In this document: positions 55,622 through 64,000 of the stretch, piece after piece
How positions within the stretch are numbered: position 1 is the first letter of the stretch
Layout: each line of letters begins with the position of its first letter
Assembly: GCF_016746085.1 (NCBI RefSeq)
Contig: NZ_JAERTZ010000036.1
Location: 1-64,000, forward strand
From: Zobellella iuensis
GTDB taxonomy: Bacteria; Pseudomonadota; Gammaproteobacteria; Enterobacterales; Aeromonadaceae
Reading direction: 5' to 3'
DNA length: 64,000 nucleotides
The notes under the pieces: model-generated
Database searches by the model: none
What the model was told of the DNA's origin: nothing
What the model saw: the letters and a program-made list of their open reading frames with translations, nothing else
Program-made: the position numbers and the translations under genes

Positions 55622-56965
55622 TTACATAAACACGAACTTGGCGATAAAGATGGCGCTCAGGATGTAGACGCTGATGGACACATCGCGCGGGTGGCCGGTG
55701 GCCATCTTCAGCACCGTATAGGTGACGAAGCCCATGGCGATGCCGTTGGCGATGGAGAAGGTCAGCGGCATCATCAGCGCGGTCACCGCGGCCGGGGCCA
55801 TTTCGGTGAAGTCGTCCCAGTTGATTTTCGCCATGCTGCTCATCATGGCGAAGGCCACGAAGATCAGGGCGCCGGCGGTGGCGTAGGGCGGTATCATGCC
55901 GGCCAGGGGCGCCAGAAACATGGACAGCAGGAACAGCGCGGCTATGGTCACGGCGGTCAGGCCGGTACGGCCCCCGGCGGCGACACCGGCGGCGCTTTCC
56001 ACATAGCTGGTCACCGGCGGGCAGCCGACGAAGGTGCCGACCACGGAGGAGGCGCTGTCGGCCTTCAGGGATTTCTTCAGGCCTTCGATGCTGCCGTCCG
56101 GGCGGCGCAGGTTGGCGCGCTCGGCCACGCCCATCAGGGTGCCGGCGGTGTCGAACATGTTGACGAACAGGAAGGCCAGGATCACGGTGATCATGCCGAT
56201 GTCCAGCGCGCCCATGATGTCCAGCTTCAAGAACGTGGGCTCTATGCTGGGCGGCATGGCGAAGATGCCGTTGTATTCGACGATGCCCATGAACAGACCG
56301 ATCAGGGTCACGCTCAGCACCCCGATCAGCACGGCGCCGAACACCTTGCGATGCACCAGGATGGAGATGATCAGGAAGCAGACGGCGGCCAGCAGGGCGC
56401 TGGGTTTGGTGAAGTCGCCCAGGGTCACCAGGGTGGCCGGACTTTCCACCACTATGCCGGCGGTTTTCAGGCCGATCAGGCCGAGGAACAGGCCCACGCC
56501 TGCGGTCATGGCGTAGCGCAGGGATTCGGGAATGGAGTCCAGCACCCACTCGCGGATTTTCCAGAAACTCATGGCGGTGAAGATCACGCCGGACCAGAAT
56601 ACGGCGCCCAGCGCCACTTCCCAGCTGTACCCCATTTCCCCGACCACGGTGAAGGCGAAGAAGGCGTTCAGGCCCATGCCGGGAGCCAGGCCGACCGGCC
56701 AGTTGGCGTACAGCCCCATAAACAGGGTGGCGATGGCGGCACCGATGCAGGTGGCGACGAACACGGCGCCCGCATCCATACCCGAGGCGGACATGATATT
56801 CGGGTTAACAAAAATAATGTATGCCATGGTGATAAAGGTGGTCAGGCCGGCGATCAGCTCGGTTTTGACCGTGGTGCCGTGGGCACTTAACTTGAACCAC
56901 CTGTCCAGCAGGCCTCCGGAGGCCGGGAGGGTTTGAGGGGTTGGCTCATTCTTGATGTGTTCCAT
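55622..56965 (-). CDS. NCS2 family purine permease (AzgA type)
   Basis: About 447 aa, 12-14 membrane segments. AzgA features are ELIAGLTTFITMAYIIFVNP, GLAPGMGLNAFFAF, and FVNMFDTAGTLMGVAERANL. It should take up adenine, guanine or hypoxanthine by proton symport. The start at 56965 (MEHIKNEP) with AGG upstream is preferred over an upstream ATG. It is cotranscribed behind uraH and divergent from puuE, so a role in feeding the urate pathway is likely. Confidence 0.9.
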   Translation of the reverse strand: MEHIKNEPTPQTLPASGGLLDRWFKLSAHGTTVKTELIAGLTTFITMAYIIFVNPNIMSASGMDAGAVFVATCIGAAIATLFMGLYANWPVGLAPGMGLNAFFAFTVVGEMGYSWEVALGAVFWSGVIFTAMSFWKIREWVLDSIPESLRYAMTAGVGLFLGLIGLKTAGIVVESPATLVTLGDFTKPSALLAAVCFLIISILVHRKVFGAVLIGVLSVTLIGLFMGIVEYNGIFAMPPSIEPTFLKLDIMGALDIGMITVILAFLFVNMFDTAGTLMGVAERANLRRPDGSIEGLKKSLKADSASSVVGTFVGCPPVTSYVESAAGVAAGGRTGLTAVTIAALFLLSMFLAPLAGMIPPYATAGALIFVAFAMMSSMAKINWDDFTEMAPAAVTALMMPLTFSIANGIAMGFVTYTVLKMATGHPRDVSISVYILSAIFIAKFVFM

Positions 56966-57058
56966 GACCTGAAGTCCTCGAGTAGGTTGAGTTGCAGACT
57001 GCCAATGCCGCACGATTTTCCTTCGTCCACGGCATTGGCAGGAGCCGTCTGCGACCCG

Positions 57059-57412
57059 TCAGCTGCCTCTGTAGGTAGAGTAGCTGTAGGGCGCGATCAG
57101 CAGGGGTACGTGGTAATGCTCTTCACCGGCGGCGATCCCGAAGCGGATGACAACGTCGTCCAGGAAGGCCGGTTCGAGCAGCTCAATACCTTGTTTCTTA
57201 AAGTAACTGGAGGTGTGGAACACCAGCTGGTATTTACCGGCTACGTAGTCGTCACCTGCCAGGATGGGCGCATCGGTACGGCCGTCGTGGTTGGTGTAGA
57301 CGGTGTTGATCAGCGAGGTTTGCTCGCCCTCAACCCGGTACAGTTCAACTTTGATCTCAGAGCCCGGCAGGCCCTTGGCGGTATCCAATACGTGTGTAGT
57401 TACTTTTCCCAT
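57059..57412 (-). CDS. uraH: 5-hydroxyisourate hydrolase
   Basis: 117 aa transthyretin-like enzyme. His in THVLDTAKGLP, the Arg in DGRTDAP and the C-terminal signature YSTYRGS are all present. It hydrolyses 5-hydroxyisourate, the product of urate oxidation, to OHCU, which UraD then decarboxylates. No signal peptide. First gene of uraH-permease. Confidence 0.96.
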   Translation of the reverse strand: MGKVTTHVLDTAKGLPGSEIKVELYRVEGEQTSLINTVYTNHDGRTDAPILAGDDYVAGKYQLVFHTSSYFKKQGIELLEPAFLDDVVIRFGIAAGEEHYHVPLLIAPYSYSTYRGS

Positions 57413-57772
57413 TTTTAGTTACCTTGCGCGTATTACGCGTCTCTGTTGGTCCAAGGTACTATCGACACAGTGCGCCGATAGAATTAATTTTACATCAAGA
57501 TAAATTCTCTCGTCTACATTTAATTAACAAAAATGTGTACAATGAGCTCGGTGATGTGTGCTACAAAGCTCCCCTCTACCTTGATAAAGGAAGATTGTCT
57601 TTGCTTTGGTTCCTCAAAGCAAGAATTCAAGACAAGATCCGATACAAAAACTAAACCTGTTATTTACATATATTGATTTTATTGTATACAATAAGATTAT
57701 TACAATGACCGGCAAGCCCCCTGCATGCTTGTCTCGGCCGGTTTCTAAACCTGCGTTTCAAGGAGTTTTCCG
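57413..57772. other. uraH-puuE divergent intergenic region
   Basis: 360 bases, clearly AT-rich in its middle and right parts, with no convincing gene. It must hold promoters for both operons. TGTGTACA at 57534-57541 is a weaker relative of the palindrome at 57679-57694. Confidence 0.6.
57679..57694. promoter_or_regulatory. TTATTGTATACAATAA perfect palindrome, candidate GntR-type operator (site 4)
   Basis: A 16-bp perfect palindrome about 80 bases upstream of puuE. It contains TTGTATACAA, the best version of the sites also found at 24886, 27650 and 34054. Confidence 0.65.
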
Positions 57773-58696
57773 ATGAGCCAAAACAAAGACTATCCCCGTG
57801 ACCTCATCGGGTATGGAGCCAACCCTCCTCACCCACAGTGGCCCGGTGATGCGCGTGTCGCCATTTCCTTCGTGCTGAACTATGAAGAGGGTGGCGAGCG
57901 CAACGTCCTGCACGGGGACGGCGAGTCCGAGGCCTTTTTGTCCGAGCTGCCCGGGGCGGTTGCCTGGGAAGGCGTACGCCATATGAGCATGGAGTCGGTC
58001 TATGAGTATGGCAGCCGGGCCGGGGTCTGGCGTCTGCTGCGCCTGTTCAAGAAGTACGACATTCCGCTCACCATCTTCGCCGTGGCCAGCGCCATCGAGC
58101 GTTATCCCGAGATCGCCAAGGCCTTTGTGGATGAAGGTCACGAGATCTGCTCCCATGCCTACAAGTGGATCACTTATCAGTGGATGGACGAGCAGGAAGA
58201 ACGCGAGCAGCTGCACAAGGCCATAGAGACCATCGAACGGGTCTGCGGCCAGCGTCCGCTGGGCTGGTATACCGGCCGCGACAGCCCCAATACCCGCAAG
58301 CTGGTGATGGAAGAGGGCGGCTTTATGTATGACTCCGACTCCTATGCCGACGATCTGCCCTACTGGGTCGACAACAACGGCAAGGGCCATCTGGTGATCC
58401 CCTATACCCTGGACACCAACGACATGCGCTTCGCCACCCCGCAGGGTTTCAACAGCGGTGAGCAGTTCTACCAGTACCTGAAAGACGCCTTCGACGTGCT
58501 GTACGAAGAAGGGGCCGAGGCGCCCAAGATGCTGTCCATCGGCATGCACTGCCGCCTGCTGGGCCGCCCTGCCCGCATGGCCGCGCTGGAGCGTTTCGTC
58601 AAGTATGCCCGCAGTCATGACCGGGTCTGGTTTAGCCGCCGTATCGACATTGCCAAGCACTGGCACGAGCAGCACCCTTACAAAGGAACCAAGTAA
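57773..58696 (+). CDS. puuE: Allantoinase PuuE (polysaccharide deacetylase fold)
   Basis: 307 aa. It begins NKDYPRDLIGYGANPPHPQW and has LNYEEGGERNVLHGDGESEA and GHEICSHAYKWITYQWMDEQ, characteristic of the metal-independent allantoinase PuuE described in Pseudomonas. It opens allantoin to allantoate. AAGGAG precedes the ATG. The stop overlaps the uraD start. Confidence 0.95.
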   Translation: MSQNKDYPRDLIGYGANPPHPQWPGDARVAISFVLNYEEGGERNVLHGDGESEAFLSELPGAVAWEGVRHMSMESVYEYGSRAGVWRLLRLFKKYDIPLTIFAVASAIERYPEIAKAFVDEGHEICSHAYKWITYQWMDEQEEREQLHKAIETIERVCGQRPLGWYTGRDSPNTRKLVMEEGGFMYDSDSYADDLPYWVDNNGKGHLVIPYTLDTNDMRFATPQGFNSGEQFYQYLKDAFDVLYEEGAEAPKMLSIGMHCRLLGRPARMAALERFVKYARSHDRVWFSRRIDIAKHWHEQHPYKGTK

Positions 58697-59211
58697 TGAG
58701 CCGCTTTACTACCTGTACTCCCAGCACCATGAGCCGCGTCGACTTCGTGGCGGCTTTTGCCGACATCTACGAGCACTCCGCCTGGGTGGCGGAGCAGGCC
58801 TTCGACCAGGGCCTGAGCGCCGAGGACGACGAGATTGCACAGCTGCACGGCCGCATGGCCGGCGTGCTGCTGGCCGCCGACAAGGACGCCCAGCTGGCGC
58901 TGATCAATGCTCACCCGGATCTGGCCGGCAAGGCCGCCCAGCGGGGCGAACTGACCGAAGCCTCCACCAACGAGCAGGCCGGCGCCGGCATCAACCAGTG
59001 CACCGCGGAAGAATTCGCCCGCTTCACCGAGCTGAACAACGCCTATAAAGAAAAGTTCGCTTTTCCCTTTATCATGGCGGTGAAAGGTTCGAACCGGCAC
59101 CAGATCCTGGCGGCGTTCGAAGAGCGCATCCACAACGACTACGACACCGAGTTCGATCGTGCCGTCAAGGAAATCAACAAGATAGCCCTGTTCCGTTTGA
59201 ACGAGATGTAA
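58696..59211 (+). CDS. uraD: OHCU decarboxylase
   Basis: 171 aa, helical. MSRVDFVAAFADIYEHSAWV, LINAHPDLAGKAA with the catalytic His, and KFAFPFIMAVKGSNRHQIL are the family motifs. It decarboxylates 2-oxo-4-hydroxy-4-carboxy-5-ureidoimidazoline to S-allantoin. Coupled to puuE through TAATG. Confidence 0.96.
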   Translation: MSRFTTCTPSTMSRVDFVAAFADIYEHSAWVAEQAFDQGLSAEDDEIAQLHGRMAGVLLAADKDAQLALINAHPDLAGKAAQRGELTEASTNEQAGAGINQCTAEEFARFTELNNAYKEKFAFPFIMAVKGSNRHQILAAFEERIHNDYDTEFDRAVKEINKIALFRLNEM

Positions 59212-59218
59212 CGAGGCG

Positions 59219-59243
59219 AGGGGGCCTAGGCCCCCGTTTTTTT
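59219..59243 (+). terminator. Intrinsic terminator between uraD and allA
   Basis: GGGGGCC and GGCCCCC pair as a nearly loopless palindrome GGGGGCCTAGGCCCCC followed by GTTTTTTT. allA starts 20 bases later, so it would rely on read-through. Confidence 0.8.
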
Positions 59244-59263
59244 ATCCGTTTTCGGAGACCGAG

Positions 59264-59773
59264 ATGATCAAGACCCTCAAGATAGAGCCGCTGACCAGGG
59301 AAGCCTTCGCGCCCTTCGGCGACGTGATCGAGTCCGAAGGCCGCGACTACTTCATGATCAACAACGGCTCCACCCGCCGTTACCACAAGCTGGGCGAGGT
59401 GCAGCTGGACGAGCAGGGCCAGGGCATCATCAGCATCTTCCGGGCCAAGACCCTGGCGTATCCGCTGGCGATCAAGATGCTGGAGCGCCACCCCTTCGGC
59501 TCCCAGTCTTTCATTCCCCTGTTCGGCCACGACTTCCTGCTGGTGGTCGCCCCGGTTGGCGACGGCAGCATGAACATAGACCCGTCCACCGTGCGCGCCT
59601 TCCGTGCCAGCGGCCGCCAGGGCGTGAACTACCACAGGGGCGTGTGGCACCACCCGATACTGGCGCTGCGCGACGACGACGAGTTCCTGGTGGTGGATCG
59701 CAGCGGCCCCGGCAACAACTGCGACGAATTCTTTTTCGACGAGTCCGTCCAGCTGAGCCTGGAACTGGGCTGA
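59264..59773 (+). CDS. allA: Ureidoglycolate lyase
   Basis: 169 aa cupin-like enzyme. IEPLTREAFAPFGDVIESEG opens the family pattern; SQSFIPLFGHDFLLVVAP and GVNYHRGVWHHPILAL follow. It splits ureidoglycolate to glyoxylate and urea, the last step of the pathway. The expected allantoate-hydrolysing enzyme is not in the window. Confidence 0.93.
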   Translation: MIKTLKIEPLTREAFAPFGDVIESEGRDYFMINNGSTRRYHKLGEVQLDEQGQGIISIFRAKTLAYPLAIKMLERHPFGSQSFIPLFGHDFLLVVAPVGDGSMNIDPSTVRAFRASGRQGVNYHRGVWHHPILALRDDDEFLVVDRSGPGNNCDEFFFDESVQLSLELG

Positions 59774-59799
59774 GTTTCCCTTTGCCGGCTCCCTTTGTT

Positions 59800-60017
59800 C
59801 TCCCTATCGGCCCGATGCTGCCTGCTGGCATTCCCTCAGACAGCGTCGGGGCTTGAAAGAGGCAACAGGGATGGCCTCCGCCGACCGTCACATGCCAGGG
59901 ATGGCATGTGCCGAGCATCACAGGGATGTGCTTGAAGCGTGTCGGTGGAGGTGGCCCTGTTGTCCCTTTGCTGGGTGGTAACAGGCAGCCTTGCAAAGAT
60001 CATAAAACAGGCTCTTA
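59800..60017. repeat. Palindromic repeat element, copy C
   Basis: About 218 bases, aligned along its whole length with copy B: GCCTGCTGGCA, AGCGTCGGGGCTTGAAAGAG, GCAACAGGG, the inner hairpin CACATGCC-AGGGAT-GGCATGTG, GGAGGTGGCCCTGTTG and AAACAGGCTC. Its outer arms are imperfect (GGATGGCCTCCGCCGAC / GTCGGTGGAGGTGGCCC). It fills the gap between allA and the PHP gene, ending about 20 bases past the PHP stop. Confidence 0.85.
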
Positions 60018-60039
60018 GGCAGCCTCTTGGGCTCCTATC

Positions 60040-60783
60040 TCAACGCAGCTCATCAAATTCCGCGATGCGCGGATGTCCCCGCCGCTCCAGAAAGCTCAGC
60101 AGTTTGTCCGGATCCGTCGCCAGTATCCGCTCCCGGGGAAAGTCCAGCTCGGTCACCAGCCGGTGGCAGTGCTCGAACCGGCCCAGGGTGAAGGCCACGT
60201 GGGAGTCGGAGCCGAAGGCGAGCCAGGCGCCGCTGTCGCGCGCCGCCGCCACTATGGCCCGGCAGTTGGCCTCGCTGCCCTGGCGCGAGTGGTTGAACGA
60301 GGAGTTGTTGATCTCCAGCGCCACCCGGTGTTCGGCCGCGGCCGCCGCCACCGCCGCTATGTCGATGGGATAGGCCGGGTTGCCCGGGTGGCTGATGATG
60401 TCCACCTTACCGCTCCTGATGGCGTTGATCATGGCGGTGGTATGGCGGGCCCGGTCCGCCGGCGGGAACACCGGCTCGTGGAAGCCGGCCACCACCAGGT
60501 CCAGGCAGTCGAAGTAGCGCTCGGGAAAGTCTATCTCCCCCGCCTCGTTCTTGATGTTGGCCTCGATGCCGCGCAGTATGCCCACCCCGTCCACCACCCT
60601 GGGCAGCACCCGCATGTTGACGAAATGCCAGTAGTGGGGGGCGTCGGCCATGTCCGGGCCGTGATCGGTGAGGGCGAACAGCTTGATGCCGCGGGCGCGG
60701 GCGATGGGCAGGTAGTCGTGCACCGTGCTGTAGGCGTGGGTGCTGGCCACCGTATGGCTGTGGGTATCGACGAGATAGGTCAT
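60040..60783 (-). CDS. PHP domain phosphoesterase (YcdX-like)
   Basis: 247 aa. Metal ligands are visible in [41 protein letters not shown] and [12 protein letters not shown], as in E. coli YcdX, a trinuclear zinc phosphatase. Start 60783 ([10 protein letters not shown]) has GGAG eight bases upstream; an open extension upstream is not conserved. Physiological substrate unknown. Confidence 0.9.
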   Translation of the reverse strand: MTYLVDTHSHTVASTHAYSTVHDYLPIARARGIKLFALTDHGPDMADAPHYWHFVNMRVLPRVVDGVGILRGIEANIKNEAGEIDFPERYFDCLDLVVAGFHEPVFPPADRARHTTAMINAIRSGKVDIISHPGNPAYPIDIAAVAAAAAEHRVALEINNSSFNHSRQGSEANCRAIVAAARDSGAWLAFGSDSHVAFTLGRFEHCHRLVTELDFPRERILATDPDKLLSFLERRGHPRIAEFDELR

Positions 60784-60924
60784 GGGGCTTCTCCGTGAGC
60801 AGACTCTGGCCAGCATAACAAACATCGGCCGGCGGCCGCGACGATTTAACCCGCACCGGAGCCTTGTTCCAGCCGGTACTCCATGTTATCTCTATATGAA
60901 AATACTTAACATAAAGGTGACTGC

Positions 60925-62157
60925 ATGGATGCACTCAAGATAGGCTGGCGCGATCGCCTGCTGATGAACATTTCCCTCCGCCAGAAACTGATGCTCACCT
61001 GCTACCTGGCCACCCTCGGCCTGCTGGGGTTGCTCTACGGCTACTGGCAGCTGTGGCGCGAGCTGGCGGCGTTGGGCGGGGCGTCCGGCCCTGGCCCGAA
61101 TGGGGTACTGGCCACGGTGGCGGGGCTGGTGGTCCTGCTCTGGCTGCTGGCCCGGGCGGTGAGCGACAACCTGCTGCCGCTGCTCGGCCATATCGAGGGG
61201 GTCATGGCCCGGGTGGCGGCCGGCCGGCTCGAGCAGCGGGTCGGTTTTTCCGGCGAGGACGAATTCGGCAAGATAGGCTCGGCCATCGATGCCACCCTGC
61301 AGCATCTGTCGGTCACCTTCGAACTGGTGGAACGCTCCGCCGGAGGGCTGCACGGCGCCGTGGGCAACATCGGCGAGGCGGTAAGCCAGGCCGGGCAGGA
61401 GGTGGGCACCCAGCACCGGCAGGTGGCCCAGTGCCGGCAGACGGTGGCCGAGCTCAACCAGGCGGTGCAGCAGGTGGCCGCCCACTCCCGCCTGGCGGAC
61501 GAACTCACCACCCAGACCCAGGATGCCGCCCAGGCGGCGGGCAGCCACATGGGCGATGCCATGCAGGGCATGGAGCGGCTGGTGGCCGACACCGAGGAGG
61601 CCAGGTCCGACTCCCGCGTGCTGGGCGATACCCTGGCACGGGTGGGCACTGTGGTGGAAACCATCAAGGCCATCTCCGAGCAGACCAACCTGCTGGCGCT
61701 CAACGCCGCCATCGAGGCGGCCCGGGCCGGCGAGCAGGGTCGCGGCTTCGCGGTGGTGGCGGACGAGGTGCGCACCCTGGCGGGGCGCACCCAGCACGCC
61801 ACCCGGGACATCCAGCAAATGATAGAAACCCTCGACGAGCGGGTCAGCCGCAGCATCGCCATGATGTCGCGCAACGCCGAGGCCAGCGCCGATGCCGCCG
61901 GCGGGGTGCGGGCCGGCATGCAAAGCCTGGAGAACATACTGGCGCGGATGGCCGAGCTTGGCCGGATGAACCGGGACATCGCCGGTGCCGTATCGGAGCA
62001 GGAGCAGGCCATGGCCGAGCTGGATCTGAGCCTGGAACAACTGCTGGGCCAGGCGGAACGCTCGCGCCGCCGGCTAGACACCCTGAGCCGGGACCGGGGC
62101 CATGTGCATGAGATAGCCGAACAGCTGGCGGCCAACATGGCCCGGGTGCGGGCCTGA
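60925..62157 (+). CDS. Methyl-accepting chemotaxis protein without periplasmic sensor domain
   Basis: 410 aa. Two hydrophobic segments (about residues 22-41 and 62-81) are separated by only about 20 residues, so there is no room for a ligand-binding domain. A HAMP-like stretch follows, then the signalling hairpin [20 protein letters not shown] and [14 protein letters not shown]. It could sense cytoplasmic or membrane states, or depend on a partner protein. Confidence 0.9.
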   Translation: MDALKIGWRDRLLMNISLRQKLMLTCYLATLGLLGLLYGYWQLWRELAALGGASGPGPNGVLATVAGLVVLLWLLARAVSDNLLPLLGHIEGVMARVAAGRLEQRVGFSGEDEFGKIGSAIDATLQHLSVTFELVERSAGGLHGAVGNIGEAVSQAGQEVGTQHRQVAQCRQTVAELNQAVQQVAAHSRLADELTTQTQDAAQAAGSHMGDAMQGMERLVADTEEARSDSRVLGDTLARVGTVVETIKAISEQTNLLALNAAIEAARAGEQGRGFAVVADEVRTLAGRTQHATRDIQQMIETLDERVSRSIAMMSRNAEASADAAGGVRAGMQSLENILARMAELGRMNRDIAGAVSEQEQAMAELDLSLEQLLGQAERSRRRLDTLSRDRGHVHEIAEQLAANMARVRA

Positions 62158-62225
62158 GCCCCCTTGCGTCCGCCGGGGCGGGCGGCCATAATCGGCTTTC
62201 ATAATGCATCTTTTGGAGGCGAGTC

Positions 62226-62528
62226 ATGGTGACCGAACAGCAGGTAAGAGACGCCCTGTGCCGGGTGCTGGATCCGGAAGTGGGCGAGAACATCATCGAG
62301 CTGGGGCTGGTATACGGCATCGAGATCGACCAACGGCGGCTGGCGGTGACCATGACCATGACCTCGCCTTCCTGCCCCATGGGCGACTGGATCCGCCAGC
62401 AGGTGGAAGCCGAGATCAAAACCCTGTGCCGGGACGGCCAGCGGGCCGAGGTCGAACTGGTCTGGCAGCCGGCCTGGGGCCCGGAGCGGATGAGCCCGGC
62501 CCTGCGGGCCCGGCTGGGGTGGCAATGA
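62226..62528 (+). CDS. DUF59/MIP18 family metal-sulfur cluster assembly factor
   Basis: 100 aa. VRDALCRVLDPEVGENIIEL, followed by GLVYGIEI and TSPSCPMGDW with the conserved Cys, is the SufT/PaaD/MIP18 pattern. Such proteins help assemble or deliver Fe-S clusters. GGAGGCG lies upstream. No suf, paa or isc gene is adjacent, so its client is unknown. Confidence 0.88.
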   Translation: MVTEQQVRDALCRVLDPEVGENIIELGLVYGIEIDQRRLAVTMTMTSPSCPMGDWIRQQVEAEIKTLCRDGQRAEVELVWQPAWGPERMSPALRARLGWQ

Positions 62529-62534
62529 GCGGCG

Positions 62535-63584
62535 TCAGAGCGGGTGGTCGTTGAACTCCCGCATAAAGATGTCCCAGAACACCAGGAACAGGGCCGCCAC
62601 CAGGGGGCCTATCACGAAGCCGTTGATGCCCATCAGGCTGATGCCGCCCAGGGTGGAGAACAGCACCACATAGTCGGGCAGCTTGGTATCCCGGCCCACC
62701 AGCAGCGGGCGCAGCACGTTGTCCGCCAGGCCGATCACCAGGGCGCCGAAGGCCACCAGCACGGTGCCGGCCATCCAGGCGCCGGTGGCGTAGAGGTAGA
62801 CGGCCACCGGCAGCCACACCAGGCCGGCGCCCACCGCCGGGATCAGCGACAGGAAAGCCATCACCACCCCCCACAGCAAGGGGCCGGAAATATCCAGCGC
62901 CCAGAAGATAAAGCCGCCCAGGGCGCCCTGCACCATGGCCACCAGGATATTGCCCTTCACCGTGGCCCGGGTCACCTCCGAGAACTTGGCGAACAGCTTG
63001 CGCTCGCGCTCGTCCCCCAGGGGCAGGGCCTTGATCAGCAGCTCGGTCAACTGGTGGCCGTCGCGCAGCAGGAAGAAGGAGAGGTAGAGCATCAGCGCCA
63101 CGTTGACGATAAAGATAAAGGTGTTCTGGCCCGCCACCAGGGCCTTCTCCGCCAGCAGCCGGCTGCCGGCCACCGCCGCCTCCGACAGCCGCTGGCGCAG
63201 GTTGTCCATGTCGATGCCGAGCCGCTCCAGCAGCTCGGGCAGCAGCGGAAAGGCGTTGCGGATCTGCTCCAGCACCCGGGCCGGGCTGATCTCGCCCCGG
63301 TCGATGCGCTGGTAGAGGCTCAGGCCTTCCTGCACGAAGGAGGTGGCGATCAGCAGCACCGGCAGCACCACTATCACCACGCAGATCAGCAGGGTGAGCA
63401 GGGCGGCCCGGTTGGGTTTGGGGCCGATCCGGGCCAGGATGCGCTGCTGCAGCGGATAGAAGATGACGCCGATGGCGCAGGCCCAGAAGATGGCGCCCCA
63501 GAAGGGCTTGAGCACCAGCCCGAACAGCAGGCTGACCAGCAGCAGCATAAACAGAAAGGAGCGTTGTTCCAGTTTTTCGCGCAT
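62535..63584 (-). CDS. AI-2E family transporter (YdiK-like)
   Basis: 349 aa, about seven or eight membrane segments. It opens SFLFMLLLVSLLFGLVLKPF and has LSLIPAVGAGLVWLPVAVYL and VLFSTLGGISLMGINGFVIG, typical of this family. Members have been linked to AI-2 export or Na+(Li+)/H+ antiport, so the substrate is open. It converges with the DUF59 gene. Confidence 0.88.
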   Translation of the reverse strand: MREKLEQRSFLFMLLLVSLLFGLVLKPFWGAIFWACAIGVIFYPLQQRILARIGPKPNRAALLTLLICVVIVVLPVLLIATSFVQEGLSLYQRIDRGEISPARVLEQIRNAFPLLPELLERLGIDMDNLRQRLSEAAVAGSRLLAEKALVAGQNTFIFIVNVALMLYLSFFLLRDGHQLTELLIKALPLGDERERKLFAKFSEVTRATVKGNILVAMVQGALGGFIFWALDISGPLLWGVVMAFLSLIPAVGAGLVWLPVAVYLYATGAWMAGTVLVAFGALVIGLADNVLRPLLVGRDTKLPDYVVLFSTLGGISLMGINGFVIGPLVAALFLVFWDIFMREFNDHPL

Positions 63585-63734
63585 GGCGAGGTGGTTCCCG
63601 ATGAGACAGTGCCATCATAGTAAAGAAGCCCGGCCGCCGGCACCAGTGCTTACCGGCGGCGGATTTATTGCGCCGGCGCAAGGCGGTCCCCATCGCCGGC
63701 TGGCATCATGGCCGCTCACCGAGGAGGAGGACGC

Positions 63735-64000
63735 ATGCCGATATTGTTGCTGCCGATGATGGCGCTGTTGCTGCTGGGGGTGGCGGGCGGCGCCTGGCGC
63801 CTGGGGGCGGACTGGCTGCCGCTGACCCACACCGGGCTGGTGTACCACGGCGCCCTTATGGTCAACGGCTTCTTCGCCACCCTGATAAGCTGTGAGCGCT
63901 GCGTGGCCCATGGCCGGGGCTGGGCCTGGCTGGTGCCCGCCAGCGGCCTTCTGGCCAGCGCCAGCCTGTGGTGGCGGCCGGAGCTGGCCCCGGCCCTGTA
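63735..64000 (+). CDS. Membrane protein, truncated by window end
   Basis: The reading frame starts at an ATG with GAGGAGGAGG upstream and is open to the edge (88 codons). It starts MPILLLPMMALLLLGVAGGA and has HGALMVNGFFATLISCERCV, reminiscent of haem-associated multi-span membrane proteins in which HGxLM and the following Glu-Arg are conserved. I cannot name it. Confidence 0.65.
   Translation, partial: MPILLLPMMALLLLGVAGGAWRLGADWLPLTHTGLVYHGALMVNGFFATLISCERCVAHGRGWAWLVPASGLLASASLWWRPELAPAL

Noticed and set aside
57424-57654. 76-codon open frame between uraH and puuE
   Set aside because: It lies in the AT-rich divergent promoter region, lacks a ribosome-binding site and resembles nothing known.

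Overview
The window is a GC-rich gammaproteobacterial chromosome segment. The order yheO-(ridA)-tusDCB-rpsL-rpsG-fusA-tuf, the leu and ilvIH operons side by side, and protein sequences close to but distinct from enteric ones suggest Aeromonadaceae, for example the marine Zobellella/Oceanimonas/Oceanisphaera group. This placement is inferred from gene order and from memory of the proteins; no search was run.

Layout. 1-360: 3' end of an rRNA operon (23S tail, 5S, terminator). 690-5450: a PIN-PhoH ATPase and the thiBPQ thiamine importer, the latter behind a TPP riboswitch. 5500-6300: a PilZ protein and an acyl-CoA thioesterase. 6330-11240: leuABCD on the minus strand, with a leader peptide carrying a run of CTA leucine codons and a classical attenuator. 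11800-20870: ilvIH, then yheO-ridA-tusDCB and the str operon. 20900-24740: a sulfur-related pair (DUF442-type protein plus SulP transporter) behind an 18-bp perfect palindrome, then a Fur-box bfd with only a 26-codon stub of bacterioferritin, mgsA and a SieB-like membrane protein.

24880-34880 and 55620-59770 are two halves of a purine catabolic system. The first holds a RutR-like TetR regulator, an MFS transporter, xdhABC, guaD and a FadR-type GntR regulator. The second holds an AzgA-type purine permease, uraH, puuE, uraD and allA. Together they lead from guanine/xanthine through urate and allantoin towards glyoxylate and urea. Urate oxidase and allantoate hydrolysis are not encoded here. TTGTATACAA-like palindromes occur at both halves and upstream of a GlcG/HbpS-like gene, which suggests one regulon.

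35100-47125 is a taurine dissimilation block: tauXY, the MocR regulator tauR, xsc, pta, a small conserved protein, a universal stress protein and a TRAP transporter (tauKLM). 47400-52515 holds SulP-cobS-cobT without cobN. 52660-55600 holds a degenerate aldehyde dehydrogenase that has lost its catalytic Cys and Asn, plus two DUF3461 paralogues flanking a small ribbon-helix-helix protein. The end carries a PHP phosphoesterase, a chemoreceptor without a sensor domain, a DUF59 protein, an AI-2E family permease and a truncated membrane protein. A family of palindromic elements of up to about 200 bp recurs at four intergenic sites (about 40.8, 43.4, 49.5 and 59.9 kb).
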